Positions 1-11,639 of a DNA stretch of 64,000 nt are shown one piece after another. A program made the translations under genes and the position numbers. The DNA lies in NCBI RefSeq assembly GCF_043290135.1, contig NC_134710.1, positions 316,136,116 to 316,200,115 of the forward strand, written 5' to 3'. Positions within the stretch are counted from its first letter, which is position 1, and every line of letters begins with the position of its first letter. The stretch comes from Rhipicephalus microplus. Lineage: Eukaryota > Arthropoda > Arachnida > Ixodida > Ixodidae. The notes under the pieces were generated by a model that saw only the letters and a list, made by a program, of their open reading frames with translations, had not been told where the DNA came from and searched no databases.

Positions 1-1004
1 GAAATAATCCTTCCAGGTACTCCACTCCGGAAGGCCTATTCGTTACACCGAAGGTTTTCTTTTCCTTTTTTTTTATGCGTGGGTTTAAGAAACGAGCGAA
101 AACATCTTGAAAGGACCGGAGTTCAGTCCGTGTTTGCGGGGACGTCACACTACCAACGCTACCACATGCAAAACAGGTACTCCATACACGATGAGCACCC
201 CTACGTCTGCTTAAGTCCATCCACGTGGACAAGCTACCCTCAGAAAAACTGGGCAGCTATAATACTACCAGGTCTTTCAAGAACACTGAAAGACCTATCG
301 AAAACAAAGGTGCTGAGGGCATGAGATTATTATAGGTCTTGAAACATAGCCTCTAACTAAGCATTTCAGTCTACAGTATTTCTCGCGACTTGCTCAGTTA
401 TTCAAAAAATTAGAAGCCTCCTGTATCTAAGAGCACGAATTCGCATTTGCCGTGAAAACCGCCTATGTCCTGAATAGCCTTGAACTCATAAGTAGAAGTG
501 ATCACGTGTACTTCAGTTAAATTTTTGCAAAAGTTTGATGTTGACAAATCTTGAAAAAGAAAACGTACAACAAGAAAGAACATCATTTAGGCCGCTCACA
601 CATTGTCTCTTGATACCATACATCAATTAGGCATCATGTCATGGCGAGAATATCTGTATGTAATCAGAATATATACGGCGGCAAAGGCACTGATGTTTAG
701 CTCAATGTCAATAGTTCAGCGGGTCAGCTTCCTAAGCAGGGATGAATCCAAAAGGTACGTATTTTAGTACAACGAAGACGACAAGCCCAAAAAACTGTCG
801 GCCGAAACATCACCACAACAGCATTTTCAGACTTGTTAGCTGCACGCTGTTAACAACACACAAGAGGTTCGACGTCCCTAACCATGCACTGCGAGCGCAT
901 TCAGCCGTGTATTTAATGTCGCTGCATAATGATTGGTTTTACTTAAAGAGATGACATCAATAAAACCGCATATCGGTCTCCCCTGTACACTAGGCCAAAC
1001 ATGA
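1..1004. other. No recognisable gene (left edge)
   Basis: Open frames here are short (81 aa or less) with no recognisable motif. No tRNA, clear repeat terminus or array was seen. It may be unique intergenic DNA or old repeat remains. Confidence 0.5.
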
Positions 1005-2596
1005 AGTTGGGTGAGGGTAGACGCGAGGCTTGCCCTCCTTGAAGAGAAAAAATGTATATTAGAGAAATTTGAATGTGACAAAATGGCGCTGGGTGATTTT
1101 TCAGGGGCATTCGACCTTGTTAATCATAGCATTGTGTTGAGGATGTTGAAAACTTATGGCATTACAGGCATAGCCCATTCATTATTTCATCATATTTGAA
1201 CAAATACGTCAATCAGTAATTGTTGCGGGAGAAAGATCGGATGAAAAACCGGTCAGATGTTGTGTTCCCCAGGGAAGTATCCTAGGACCATTTTTGTTTT
1301 TACTTTATTATAACAAAATTCCTACGATCGATGATACAGCCAAATTCATTATAAACGCAGATGGCACCAGTAATTTTTTTTCAAAGAACTCAGAAACAGA
1401 CCTAAATAATGAAAGTAATGAAGCGCTATCAAAAATAAGTTACTGGACGACTCAAAACTACAAAAAAAATTAAAATTAGCAAAACTAATGCAATATTGTT
1501 TCAACCGTGGAACAAGAATATTCAACTAGCACCATTAACGCTACATAATGCATAAGTTGAGTTCGTACCATTAGTAAAAACTTTTGGCGTCTATTTCAAC
1601 AAGCACATGACATGGGATGACCACATAAATTACCTAATTAGCAAACTATCTAGTAGAATAGGTGTGATGTGCTGTGTCTCTTTTGAATGACCTATAAGCA
1701 TCAACATGTCCTTATATAACACTCTGTTCGTACCAATACTTAATTATGGATTGCTAGTTTGGGGTACTACTACAAAAGAAAACATTGACAAGCTCGCAGT
1801 TTTACAAAAACGCGTGATTCGATTAGCATGAAAGGTTTCATCCCTCTCACACACTAGTGACCTCTTTAAAAGATGCAACATTGTCCCGGTAAAGTCAATC
1901 TTTAACTACAATCTATGTCGACAGTATAAATCTATCCAAATGAAAAAAAAAACTTGTACTCTACAAACACTAGCAGGATTACAGGTTACCCTTCTAAAAT
2001 ATAATACACGCAAACCTGAAGAATGGTAAATCAAGAAATGTCGCACTAACTATGGTCAACAAATACTTCGGTTCACGCTTCCAGCTTTATTAAATATAAT
2101 CAGTGAAGAACGGCTTTTTAACATTCAGGAAACCTCATTTAAAGAGCTATGGAGAATTTTCAACACAATATCATTATCATGAATATGCCTCATAAATAAC
2201 GCCGTATATTTCTTTTTCGTATTTCGCTGTTTCTGAATGGAAAAATTCGTATTTTATTATGTTTTCCATGTTATATCTATAAAAGCATGTTACTTTTTTT
2301 GCATGAAGAATAGTCATGTACAATATAATATTGTACATATTTTTTGTTTAAAGAATATTAATGTACATTATATTATGTCTTTCTGGGTAACCTCCCTGCC
2401 TTTTCCCATTTGTTGCTTCCTTCCTTCTTTAATTTTCTTGTTTTTTCTTTTTGTTTTTCGTTCGTTACCACCTTTTACGCTGTAGCACGTGTAGGGTGGC
2501 CAGGACACTCTCAAGCTGATTGTATATATCAGTTTTTTCCACCGGTCTCCCACAACATCATGTTGTAAATAATTAAATAAATTAAATAAATACGAA
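1005..2596 (+). mobile_element. Degenerate non-LTR retrotransposon (LINE), RT and 3' end
   Basis: Translating across several frames gives the order of a CR1/L2/jockey-type reverse transcriptase. The motif-A region is at about 1104-1140 (DFSGAFDLVNHS). The VPQGSILGP motif is at about 1263-1290. The catalytic YADD has decayed to NADG at about 1357-1368, so the enzyme is dead. A thumb-like GVYFNKHMTWDDH stretch lies near 1590-1625. Many stops and frame breaks follow. The element ends in a TAAATAAATTAAATAAAT-like tail near 2566-2596, typical of these LINE 3' ends. Endonuclease and 5' portion are missing. Clade is an inference. Confidence 0.8.
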
Positions 2597-2976
2597 ATGC
2601 AGCAGTTAAAGTACGCGCTTCTGAGTTGAACGTTTAAAAAAAGAACATATGATGAATATTTTGTAAACAGCTAAAAAATTCAAACTTAAACCGAAACAAA
2701 AGCTACAAGTGCAGCGGGTATATAGCTTTGCTCTTATATTCTGTTACATTGAAACACTCAGTACGAAACCAAACCACATAAATGGCAACGTATTAATGCT
2801 CTGTGTACCAGTGCGGCTAGGATATTTAAAAGTACTACAGGACTTTTGTGTCGCGAAGTCATTTTGTTTTCTGTTTGACTTGTGGGCATTCGAACGTTGC
2901 CCACCGTATACATCGGGCAACACATAACTTATTCTGTAGTCGACATATCTACTGCAAACTCCCAATAGGTTTTGGT

Positions 2977-3238
2977 AATGATAATAATAATAATAATAAT
3001 AATAATAATATGAGGGGTTTAACGCCCCAAAACCACCATATACTTACGAGAGACGCCGTAGTGGAAGGCTCCAGAAATTTCAACCATCTGGCGTTCGTTA
3101 ACTTGCACCGACATGTCGCAGAATACGCGGGCCTCTACCATTCTGTCTCCATCGAAATCAGACCGCTTCGACCGGAATCGAACCCGCGACCTTCGGGGTC
3201 AGCAGCCGAGCACCCTGGCTACTGTTTCATCGCGGCGG
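2977..3238 (-). mobile_element. Ruka-like tRNA-derived SINE, (TAA)n tail
   Basis: On the minus strand the tRNA-like head lies at the high-coordinate end, with B-box-like GGTTCGATTCC region near 3170-3185. The conserved Ruka body (GGTGGTTTTGG, GGCGTCTC) runs leftward and ends in a TAA-repeat tail (2977-3010). Flanks 2962-2975 (CCAATAGGTTTTGG) and 3241-3254 (CCAATTAGTTTTAG) look like a 14-bp target duplication with three mismatches, so this is an old insertion. The head is more diverged than in the copies at 37.4 and 55.4 kb. Confidence 0.85.
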
Positions 3239-3254
3239 AACCAATTAGTTTTAG

Positions 3255-4385
3255 ATTATGTATGTACGTAAGGCAGCACATAAATGTGAAAGTCATAAGC
3301 AGATGCCCGTAAGAAGCAAGTTATTAACATAATGACTGTATACTTCGGCCTTGAAACACTCACATTCTCGCCCATCAACGAGTAATATGTTTACTTGTTT
3401 ACTTTCTAACACCCCAATCTCAACCAATTAAAAAACAATGACAAACGTCCCACGACTGACAACAAAAGTACATGGGTGTGAACACCCAAAAAAAGGGACG
3501 CCCTAGAAAATCACGGGGCATTAAACCAATTTTTCGCTTAATGACAGGTGCCTGTACACGTAATTGCGATGTTTTATACGACGCACCCGCTAATGAACGC
3601 GGAAGATCTGTGCACTCGAGAGTGGGCCATACAAGTGGCTCTGTCGAAGGTCGCAGCTTCGCCGATTTACCACGAACCCCGGGCAGATAAGGTAAAACCC
3701 GCGATACGCATCGTTCATTGTAGAAAACAAACGCCGCTCCGCTGTATCGATGTCTTCGACAATCGTCCCGCATCTCGGCAAATATACGCTTTTCCTCGTG
3801 CCTCTATTTTCTGACTTGCTTACGCGCGAACCGTGCCCGTTCATTGAGAGAAATGTGTCGGAGCGCCGCGAGCGATTTCTTCCGGCCTTGGGGGCAAATG
3901 CGCGTTTCGGTTGCGCAGTTCAGGAAGTCGTGTCGGCCATTATCAGATAACATCTCTGAATGCTCGCGTTCGCGTATTTAGACGAGGATTTCGACACGCA
4001 AGTGGGAGATATTCTCTGAGAAGTTTGATGTTGTGAGCTATATACTAACTTTTTTCTTTCTAATCCGGTCAACGTCACAGGTTTCTCCTACGGCGGTAAA
4101 CAGCGCAGGTGTGGAAGTCTCTCTTTCATCACGCTTTAAATAGCGACCAAGTGTTATTCTGCGGCGCTTGTAACTCTCCAAGCGCTGAGTGTGTTTGGGT
4201 AAGTGGGGAGCTATTCAAAAGTTGTTGGGCGATTTAGAGGAAAGTATACATTGAAAACCCAGTGCGTGAGGAATTCTGGGAGTGTGGCGCACCAAGCTCC
4301 GTAATAATTTTAATACTCTTGATACCGTATAGCCACCCTAACAAATCCACCAGACAATTAAGCCGGTGACAGAATAGGGGCCATT
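3255..4385. other. No recognisable gene; locally CpG-rich
   Basis: From about 3560 to 3960 the sequence is richer in CpG than its surroundings and is open in several frames at once (66-117 aa), which is expected of GC-rich DNA by chance. No domain, splice pattern or repeat terminus was recognised. It could be a transposon interior or a small promoter-like island; nothing decides between them. Confidence 0.4.
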
Positions 4386-4389
4386 ATTT

Positions 4390-4622
4390 GTCGTCTTTTG
4401 AATGTTGTACAGTAGCTGTGACGTAAACTAAACAGGACGGCAAATCAACCCTTCCGTCAGTGGGATCCGAACCCAGAATCATCCGATTCTCTTCCGTTAT
4501 AGTGAATCATAGGCGTAAATGGAACGTTGTACGTTCGGATCCCGCCGATGGAACGAGCGATTATTCCTTCACGTCACATCATTTCAGTTTACGTGACAGT
4601 TGACGCCCTACAGTTAAACACA
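4390..4622. repeat. Head-to-head pair of tRNA-like SINE fragments (inverted repeat)
   Basis: GGGATCCGAAC at 4462-4472 is matched in inverted orientation by GTTCGGATCCC at 4533-4543. Similarity continues outward into TGACGTAAACT (about 4420) against AGTTTACGTGAC (about 4590). Each arm holds a B-box-like GTTCGGATCC facing outward, so two copies of one tRNA-derived element appear to lie back to back. Divergence makes the outer limits approximate. Confidence 0.5.
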
Positions 4623-4624
4623 AC

Positions 4625-5340
4625 AATTACCGCTATCTATGCTTTTCCTAGCTTCGTCGTCTGTTCGATTAGTTAGGCTGTGTTTAACAAAGAAATGAGC
4701 CTCAAAAAAAGTTTACTATATTTAGTTGATGCCGTCTACGTATTTTAAAATGTGGGTCTCTGTTGCAGGTGAATACTCGAACGTGTGAACCATTTATAAC
4801 AAGCCACACACCTTCATAAAAAAATTGAAGCGTACGAAACATGCCATTCAACCGGCGCACAATAAAGGACAGACAGAGCGATGTAAAGAAAAAATGCAGA
4901 CTTAAACGAAGGAGACGGGAAGACAGCAGGTGCATTCAGAGACAAACCAAGGTGAAGGCAAGCGGTATAGTAATACGGACAAATTATGTAAGGCGAAGAG
5001 AGTACTATTGATTGTCTAATAAAGTTATAAAGCAGATGTCTTGAAAGAAAAGAGCAGGCTCGGAGAGCATTTAAAAATTACGTGATGCGACGTAATGGGT
5101 AACTTTTTGGGCACTGTAAGGCGGCCGCTAGTGCGAGATTGAGGAAACTTTGATGGAAGTAGCCGGCTCTGTGGCAACATTGCAGAGTGGCCACTTCAGA
5201 ACTGAAGTGATTTCGGAATCAATCCACAGTTTCGCGACCACGGAATGGAATCGGAATGGAATGGGGACAACGCCCGGAGGAATAGAATAGGAATGGAATT
5301 AAGCACATTTCGCACTGAATGAAATGTGAATAGAATTACA
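4625..5340. other. No gene seen; GGAAT-rich patch at the right
   Basis: The left part has no recognisable feature. At about 5200-5345 there are scattered GGAATGGAAT runs. Similar CATTCC/GGAAT runs recur near 7408-7530, suggesting the same dispersed repeat in two places, but no boundary can be given. Confidence 0.35.
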
Positions 5341-5342
5341 TT

Positions 5343-5440
5343 TTAAGTGCAAAGCATTTTTTAGCGAACTTCAGCAAGTTTGGGCGTATCTATCTATCCG
5401 CTTACGTTTCTGTGCTCTCGTGGTCACCCCGTTAACTTGG
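5343..5440 (-). repeat. Remnant end of the GATA-bearing repeat family
   Basis: The segment starting near GCAAAGCATTTTTTAGCG matches the terminal segment of the family member at 63670-64000 and, inverted, the ends of those at 32.8 and 40.7 kb. Here the GATA array is only about two units (5389-5397). The sequence after it resembles the family's post-array segment. It is a minimal-array member. Confidence 0.6.
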
Positions 5441-5460
5441 CGTGACTCAAAATTAGCATG

Positions 5461-5476
5461 GGGGGGGGGGGGGGGG
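5461..5476. repeat. Poly-G tract (16 G)
   Basis: Uninterrupted run of sixteen G. Such runs recur near 6600-6650, 36000 and 58510, and as C at 31803-31817. Confidence 0.95.
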
Positions 5477-5762
5477 TAAGATGGTTTGACGAAGATCACG
5501 CACTGGTGAAGACATCAATAATGTCACCATCTCATCGCGCACGTCGACAAACACTTCGCGCCGGACAGTGGCGCATACCCACGGGCGGGTATGTGCCGCT
5601 GGTGTACGGGTATGTGCCACGCGTGAATGACACTTAGCACCTACCTAGGAACGAGAAAATACACATGGACAATTTGAACGCGCGATCGTTAAGAAATACC
5701 CGACATCGGTATCGTCGACCCGACGAACGCAAAGAATAAATTTCAGGGTCCCAGCTGCAATC

Positions 5763-6003
5763 GATTGATTGATTGATATGTGACGTTTAACGTCTCAAAA
5801 CCACCATATGATTATGTAAGACGCCGTAGTGGAGGGCTCCGGAAATTTCGACCACCTGGGTTTCTTAAACGAGCACCCAAATCTGAGCACACGGGCCTAC
5901 AACATTTCCGCCTCCATCGAAAATGCAGCCGCCGCAGCCGGGATTCGATCCCGCGACCTGCGGGTCAGCAGCTGAGTACCTTAGCCACTAGACCACCGCG
6001 ATG
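5763..6003 (-). mobile_element. Ruka-like SINE, nearly full length
   Basis: The minus strand carries the full module: tRNA-like head with A-box region GTGGTCTAGTGGCTAAGG (about 5978-5996) and B-box near 5940, then the conserved body, then a GATT-repeat tail (5763-5777 on the plus strand). Its head abuts the 5' side of a ~520 bp repeat (next entry). Flanks CCAGCTGCAAT (5751-5761) and CCAGCTGGAAT (6009-6019) resemble a target duplication, although the same SINE/repeat junction recurs at 9394. Confidence 0.92.
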
Positions 6004-6005
6004 TA

Positions 6006-6528
6006 GCCCCAGCTGGAATGAAGCCCAAGCCTTCTGCGTGGCAATGCATTATTTTACCACAGAGCTACGTCAGGTGTCGGAACTACTTTTCAAACAGACG
6101 CTAATCTTCGTGAAACGTCAATAGTGGTTTCAATGATGCCTACCCAATTTTATAAACATTACATATAACTCCTTTGATACAACCGTCACCTCGGGTTAAC
6201 GTCAATTGTGCTTAGTCGCCATGCACTGAAGCTGATTTTGTAGCATTGTCCAGGGCCAGTATCCTGGCGAGCATCAGCGCTTCATATCAGCTTCTGCTGT
6301 TGCTAATACGCATGTTCCAGTTTGCATCGTTGTGCAAGTGCAAACAAATGGTTATATAAACATCTGCAACTCTTTAACATATGTCTGTGCGTGTAATATT
6401 TCTACATATATTCAGCGTCATTTCATGACGTTTCGCTCGATAAAAAACTTGCAACACGGCCACCTTCCCTCGGCATGCTTCGCATAACGTCAGTTCCCAG
6501 GTACGTGGAATCTGCCGAATTTTTCTTT
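6006..6528 (-). repeat. Dispersed ~520 bp repeat with internal tRNA-like module, copy 1
   Basis: Nearly every 20-40 bp block recurs in the same order at 9394-9912, for example ACTACTTTTCAAA, GCGCTTCATA and TAATACGCATGTTC. Read on the minus strand, 6013-6080 resembles a tRNA: A-box TAGCTCTGTGGTAAAAT and B-box-like GGGCTTCATTCC. In both copies this module sits next to a Ruka SINE, giving two tRNA-like heads in tandem. No coding frame is conserved between copies. Confidence 0.85.
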
Positions 6529-6587
6529 TCAAAAATGAAGCACGTTTTCGTTAACGTGTTGTTTTTTAAACTTCAAACAAACTTAGA

Positions 6588-6935
6588 GCAGAGGCGTAGG
6601 CAGAACTGTTTCCCGGGGGGAGGGGGGGGGGACTTTTTAAATTTAAAGTCAGGGCTGGTCATGCAAAGGTGGTGGGGTATATTTCGTGCTCAGTATGTCA
6701 TGCAAAAAACACCGAGAGGAAGGGCGGGGGAAGGGGGGGGTGTATACGCCAGAGTCAGCCTCGAAATAAACATGGTTCATTTATAAGCAGCGCGATTACT
6801 ACAATTCTGTCCTTATATAGAGTGTGTTGTTCCGAAGCTTGTGTTTATTCTTCGGGTACGCGCGGCTATATGCCATCGCTATTCCTCATGCAAAACTACA
6901 GCGGTGGCATACCTCCCCTTAAGCCTTGTTATTTT
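6588..6935. repeat. Possible MITE terminus with G-rich flank
   Basis: GAGGCGTAGGCAG near 6592 followed by G-rich runs resembles the CAGGGGCGTAGCCAG-type end of small DNA transposons common in arthropods (recalled). A matching right end and target duplication were not identified, so this is only a suggestion. Confidence 0.3.
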
Positions 6936-9235
6936 TTCCCACTCGACAGATCTAGCAAGTTGTGTTACCTATTAATCAAATCTTAGTTATTTTTTATATA
7001 CATGAGCCATATATATCTCCGTATACGCTCCGGATCTGTGGCAAAAGTGCTTAGTCTTCTTGAACACTACTTTTGTCAGCATAAGAATACGCTATGTGAT
7101 AATTTTAGCGTTAACACATTGGAAAGTAAACATTGACAAAATATCAACATTTGTTCAAACATCGTGCCTCTGCAAATACTATATGTATCGGGAGAACATC
7201 CCGTAAAGAAATTAGTAGGGAGGTGGTACTATTCCACGGACCCTAGTTGTACTGCTATGTCACCACGCTGCTATCCCTCGACCTTTGCAGCATGTTTCGC
7301 GTACCATTGCTGTTCTTAATGCATCTGATGACATCAGCTTTATGGGGTGTTCGTTCTCAACTCAATAAAACTATCAAAATTTTTTTTCTTACGTTGACGA
7401 ATTACAGGAATGGAACTAAATTGGCTGGCCATCCACGGAGTGCACATTTTTGTCATTCCGAGGAAGCGAAAAGAATTGAATGGCAGCAACTTCTAATCCC
7501 TTGTGGAATGGAATGAAAGTTCCCATTCCGCAGCACTAGTGGCGACCGAATAAATAGTCAACTCTTACGTCCCACCCTTCAATCACAGCTGGCGCATAAC
7601 GACGGGTGCTCACATGTTAGTGCACTTCATACATTTTCTGATTTCTTTCGGCCGGAAAGAATAAATCATCGAATAACAACTCAGCGTATTACTGGGTGGA
7701 TGTATTTCCCCCTGACGTCGCTTGCGATTCTTGCCGACTCCTACAGAAATCGCGAGGAACATTATTACCAAAAACATAAAACACGCGGTGTCCTGTGCAT
7801 TCACCAAGACTGACTCTAAAGCAAAATCCAATCATCTTTTCTTCTTCAGTCGATTGTACTCATCCGTGCCACCCCCAACCCCTTCCTGGAGCTTCCTGCA
7901 CCTATTTGTAATTTTGCACTGCTTCCGGGGGTCAAAGAAATAATGTCACGTGATAATTCTGATGACGGCATCGTGCATATAATGTCATGTGACAAATAGT
8001 GACATCATTATGACATAAAGTATGCCGTATCTCTGGTCGCGTAAACTATACAATATTATTTGCAGGTTGTGACACGGGAACGTTTCGTGAACCTCACCGC
8101 ATAACACAGTGAAATTAATGTCTCCAGCGAAATTTGCTGTGTCTAACCGTGTAGCCTCAGTAGCAATGGCTAAAAGATTAAAAAAAAACAATATTAAAAG
8201 TTACGTTGGTAGTATTTCTCAACTTTCTTTTTGTTGTTATTGCGTTTGATAATATGTAAACGAACGCACTGTACCTAAAAAAAATATTTTATTCTCATCA
8301 GTCATCGCCTGTTTAAGGCTACGGTCACAAGGAGCATGTCTTTCATTTGTATGTACGTACATTAGCGCTGTCATTTGTACAACAGCAGTTGATAAATGGC
8401 GCTAACGTGCTAGCAGTAGTTCACTTCGTTTTCGCTCACATTTGTTCCAAATTGTGTTTGCAAGTGTAGAATACACGCCATTCTTTCAAGAACGTTGTGA
8501 AATATTTGTTGTGTTTACTGAATCGTCCATCACCATCCATCGACAATTCCAATAGAAACTTGTAGCAGCGCCACCAAAGTGATACTCAGTGAGCCTATAT
8601 GCACTCGCTCAGAATGACAATAAATCTGCCCCTGCAGGTGTATCAAATAAACAACATTAAGAATAGGAATGAAAATACCTTTTGTGGCAAATGTGGTGCT
8701 GCATGACAAACAACCTAGCTTGATATTTTTGACTTTGATATTTTAGCTGGACACTTTTGACGAAGATTCGAACTATTATAGGTTGTTCTTTATTTATTTA
8801 TATTTGGCAGAAATTTTGAAGGTAAGCGTCGTTAGAGCAGGCTATCCGAATATCATGACAGTAATGTACAAGATAAACACACAAACAAACAAAAATTAAG
8901 AATGAATGAAGAAAAACTAATCAGATGCACTAGGTACATACTATATACATTACAGGGCTTATAAATGCATCAATGAGCACAATAGCTCTGGTCATAGTCC
9001 AGTTCGTATATCGCGATCACATTGCTGATAAAGCCCGTACAAATAGCGGTACAAATAGCCCGTACAAATAGCGGAATAAATTTTTATTCTTGCAAGTACA
9101 CATGAATGGCATGCTATAGTGAAATTCTTGATACTCTTAATGGGAAAAAAAGCAAACTGAAGGCAGAAGCAAACACGACTGCTGCAGTTAAGTGCAACTA
9201 CGGTGGCCGTTCCGTTCCATTATTTCATGTTGGTA
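6936..9235. other. No gene seen; AT-rich intergenic or intronic DNA
   Basis: Open frames are under 90 aa and motif-free. A GGAAT-rich patch lies at 7408-7530. From 8786 a TTTATTTATTTATA stretch could be the tail of an antisense LINE 3' end, but no reverse-transcriptase similarity was seen beside it. Confidence 0.4.
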
Positions 9236-9239
9236 TACT

Positions 9240-9393
9240 ATAATAACAATAATAATCCCAAAACCACCATATGATTACACGGGCCTACAAGGTTTCCGCC
9301 TCCATTGGAAATGCAGCCGCCGCAGCCAAGATTCGATCCCGTGACCTGCGAGTCAGCAGCCGAGTACCTTAGCCACTAGACCACCACGGTGGC
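9240..9393 (-). mobile_element. Ruka-like SINE with internal deletion
   Basis: The head and first third match Ruka (A-box near 9370-9388, B-box-like near 9330), and the distal CCAAAACCACCATATGATTA is present. About 90 bp between them is absent, with the join near 9274. A short AATAATAAC tail lies at 9241-9255. It abuts copy 2 of the ~520 bp repeat exactly as the SINE at 5763-6003 abuts copy 1. Confidence 0.85.
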
Positions 9394-9912
9394 GCCCCAA
9401 CTAGAATCAAACCAAAGCATTCTGTGTGGCAATGAAACATTCTACCACAGAGCTACGCCAGTTCTTGGAACTACTTTTCAAATAGACGCTAATCTTCGTG
9501 AAACATCAATAGTGACTGCAGTGCAGCTTATCCAATTTTATAAATATACATATGTACACCTTTGATACAGCCGTTACGTCGGGTTGACGTCAATCTTGGT
9601 TAGGTGCCATGCGCTAAAGTTGATTTATGTAGCCGTGTCCATGACCAGCATTCTCGCGAGCATCAGCGCTTCATAACAGTTTCTGGTGTTGCTAATACGC
9701 ATGTTCTAGTGGCATCGTTGTGCAAGTGCAAATAACTGGCTATATAAACATCTGCAACTCTTCAGCATATGTCTGTGCGTGCAACATTTGTACATATATT
9801 TGGCCTCATTTGCTGACGTGTTGCTTATTAAAAAAATCAAGACGGTCACCTTCCCTCCGCAAGCTTCACGCACAACGTCAATTCTCAGGTCCGTGGGATC
9901 TGCCGAGTTTTT
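9394..9912 (-). repeat. Dispersed ~520 bp repeat with internal tRNA-like module, copy 2
   Basis: Homologous to 6006-6528 along its length. On the minus strand the tRNA-like module at 9398-9465 is better preserved: A-box TAGCTCTGTGGTAGAATG and B-box GGTTTGATTCTAG. The copy ends at a T run (9907-9923) where similarity to copy 1 also ends. Short open frames across it are not shared with copy 1 and are not genes. Confidence 0.85.
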
Positions 9913-9924
9913 TTTTTTTTTTTT

Positions 9925-11425
9925 GACGGGGGGTCGGGGGGTGGGGGGTGGATGTTCAGTCATGTTTATTGTACGTTTGTGCGTGTGTCTGTACGTGTGA
10001 ACGTGTATTACAAATGCGAAAACTGAAAATTTTCAGAAAGTTCGAAACCCTCCCCTTTTTCACCACGCCAGTGGCCATGCTCTATGGTTAGGAATGACGT
10101 TTTTTTTTTTTCGAACGCATGGCATTCTTTGGCGCACACCAAAAGCTCGGCAGAGTACATAACTGCGACCGGCAGCTCCTAAACAGGCGTGCCGTGTCTG
10201 TCTGAACATCTTTCTCAATACGCCGACCGCGACGACCACGTAAATGTTATCGTGTCATCGTCATCACCAGACCCCCCTCTCTAGCACGCATGTCCATTGT
10301 CACCCTCTCACGAATACTCTCCGAGACCTCGTTGTTGACTTCAGAATAAATAATCGCGCATCCCATCGTTACTAGACAAGATTAGTAATCGAGTATCGTT
10401 GGGTGCATCCTAATCATAACTCGGGGAATCCGACTCTATTTACGTTAAGTGAATCGTAACCATACCAGGTGCGTGTACTTCGTTCAATGCGCAAAAGGAG
10501 GGAGAGAGTTAAATATGCAAAGGAGCGGCGACGAGGTCATCGAGACCCCGGCGGACATGCGAAAACCTCATGTTGTGTCCACACGTGTAATGTAGCCTCA
10601 GCATGCAGCATGCATGAGTAAGAAGGCGGTGAGTTCTGTAAGCGTCAGCGCTTATTCATAAGTGCGGGGGTGTGTCCGGCCTATCGTATACGAAGGTCTA
10701 GGTTGCGCCTTCCTTTACCAGCAGCGGCGGCGAAGACGGCCAAGGTGATTGGTGGTCGCCGCCGCAGAGCAACCTTCTTCGTTGGCTGCACTTGCGCAAC
10801 GCTGTAAGCCTGATTCACAGCCACAAGTGCCGAGCGGCGCAGTCATGCGCGTTGCAACGCGTCACGCACCGGATTGCTTAGCCTCTTCAGGTTGAATGTC
10901 ACTAGCTTGACCAGGCTTTTGTTGTTTCGGTTTATTTTCTATTCGCGTCTACCAAAGCCCGTGCAACAGCCTTCGAAGAAGTTCGGGTGGTGCTGGTCCC
11001 CTTTCTCGACTGGTTATATGGGTGAATCCAAAATGTTGACTATGGCGTAGCTGCTTTGTCCATGTTTCCGCTCAGTTTACTTACACATAAGAGCGCGCTT
11101 GCTCCCGCCCGCGCTTCCCGGAGTATTTTAGGCCCACGCCGCCCTATTGGGACATAACAAGTCGCCCTATGTGAGTGCCACGCTGCCCCAACGGGGCAAT
11201 GTTGCGTCTCCATATATTAAAGGAATTGATCTTGGAACAACTGGGTCTGTAATTCTCACTTCACACACCACTGGCAGTTTGTATGCGTGCTGCGAGTATG
11301 GTCTTCATTTCTCAGCAAGATTTGCGAGAGCCATTATAGCTAAACTCGCGTCACGCCATGCTCGATTTCCTCGATTTCGGCTCTGAAATAGTGAATTCAT
11401 TGCGTACTAAAAATTCCTGATTAAT
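9925..11425. other. No gene seen; moderately GC-rich
   Basis: G-rich microsatellite-like DNA at 9925-9950, then unremarkable sequence with more CpG at 10520-10880. No domain, tRNA or repeat terminus was recognised. Confidence 0.35.
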
Positions 11426-11426
11426 C

Positions 11427-11500
11427 AACGCTTTCGCCATGGTTCAGTCTTTGGTGTACGCGGCTGTATACACCAAACACTGAACCATGGTGAAAGCGTT
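11427..11500. repeat. 34-bp inverted repeat / hairpin, 6-nt loop
   Basis: Arms 11427-11460 and 11467-11500 match at 30 of 34 positions, centred on CATGGTTCAG. A third, direct-orientation relative of the left arm lies at about 11508-11540 (GAACCACGGTTCAGTG). This could be a foldback remnant of a small DNA element or a pre-miRNA-like hairpin. No flanking target duplication was found. Confidence 0.85.
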
Positions 11501-11572
11501 ACTTAAGCGTGTTGAACCACGGTTCAGTGTTTTGTGCACAGAACAACACACAATGTCTTTGAAGCTTCTTTC

Positions 11573-11573
11573 C

Positions 11574-11611
<38 letters not shown>
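11573..11611. repeat. (TC)n microsatellite
   Basis: About 19 uninterrupted TC units inside a pyrimidine-rich stretch on the plus strand. Confidence 0.97.
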
Positions 11612-11617
<6 letters not shown>

Positions 11618-11639
11618 TTCTTCATTGCTAAAGGGCAAG

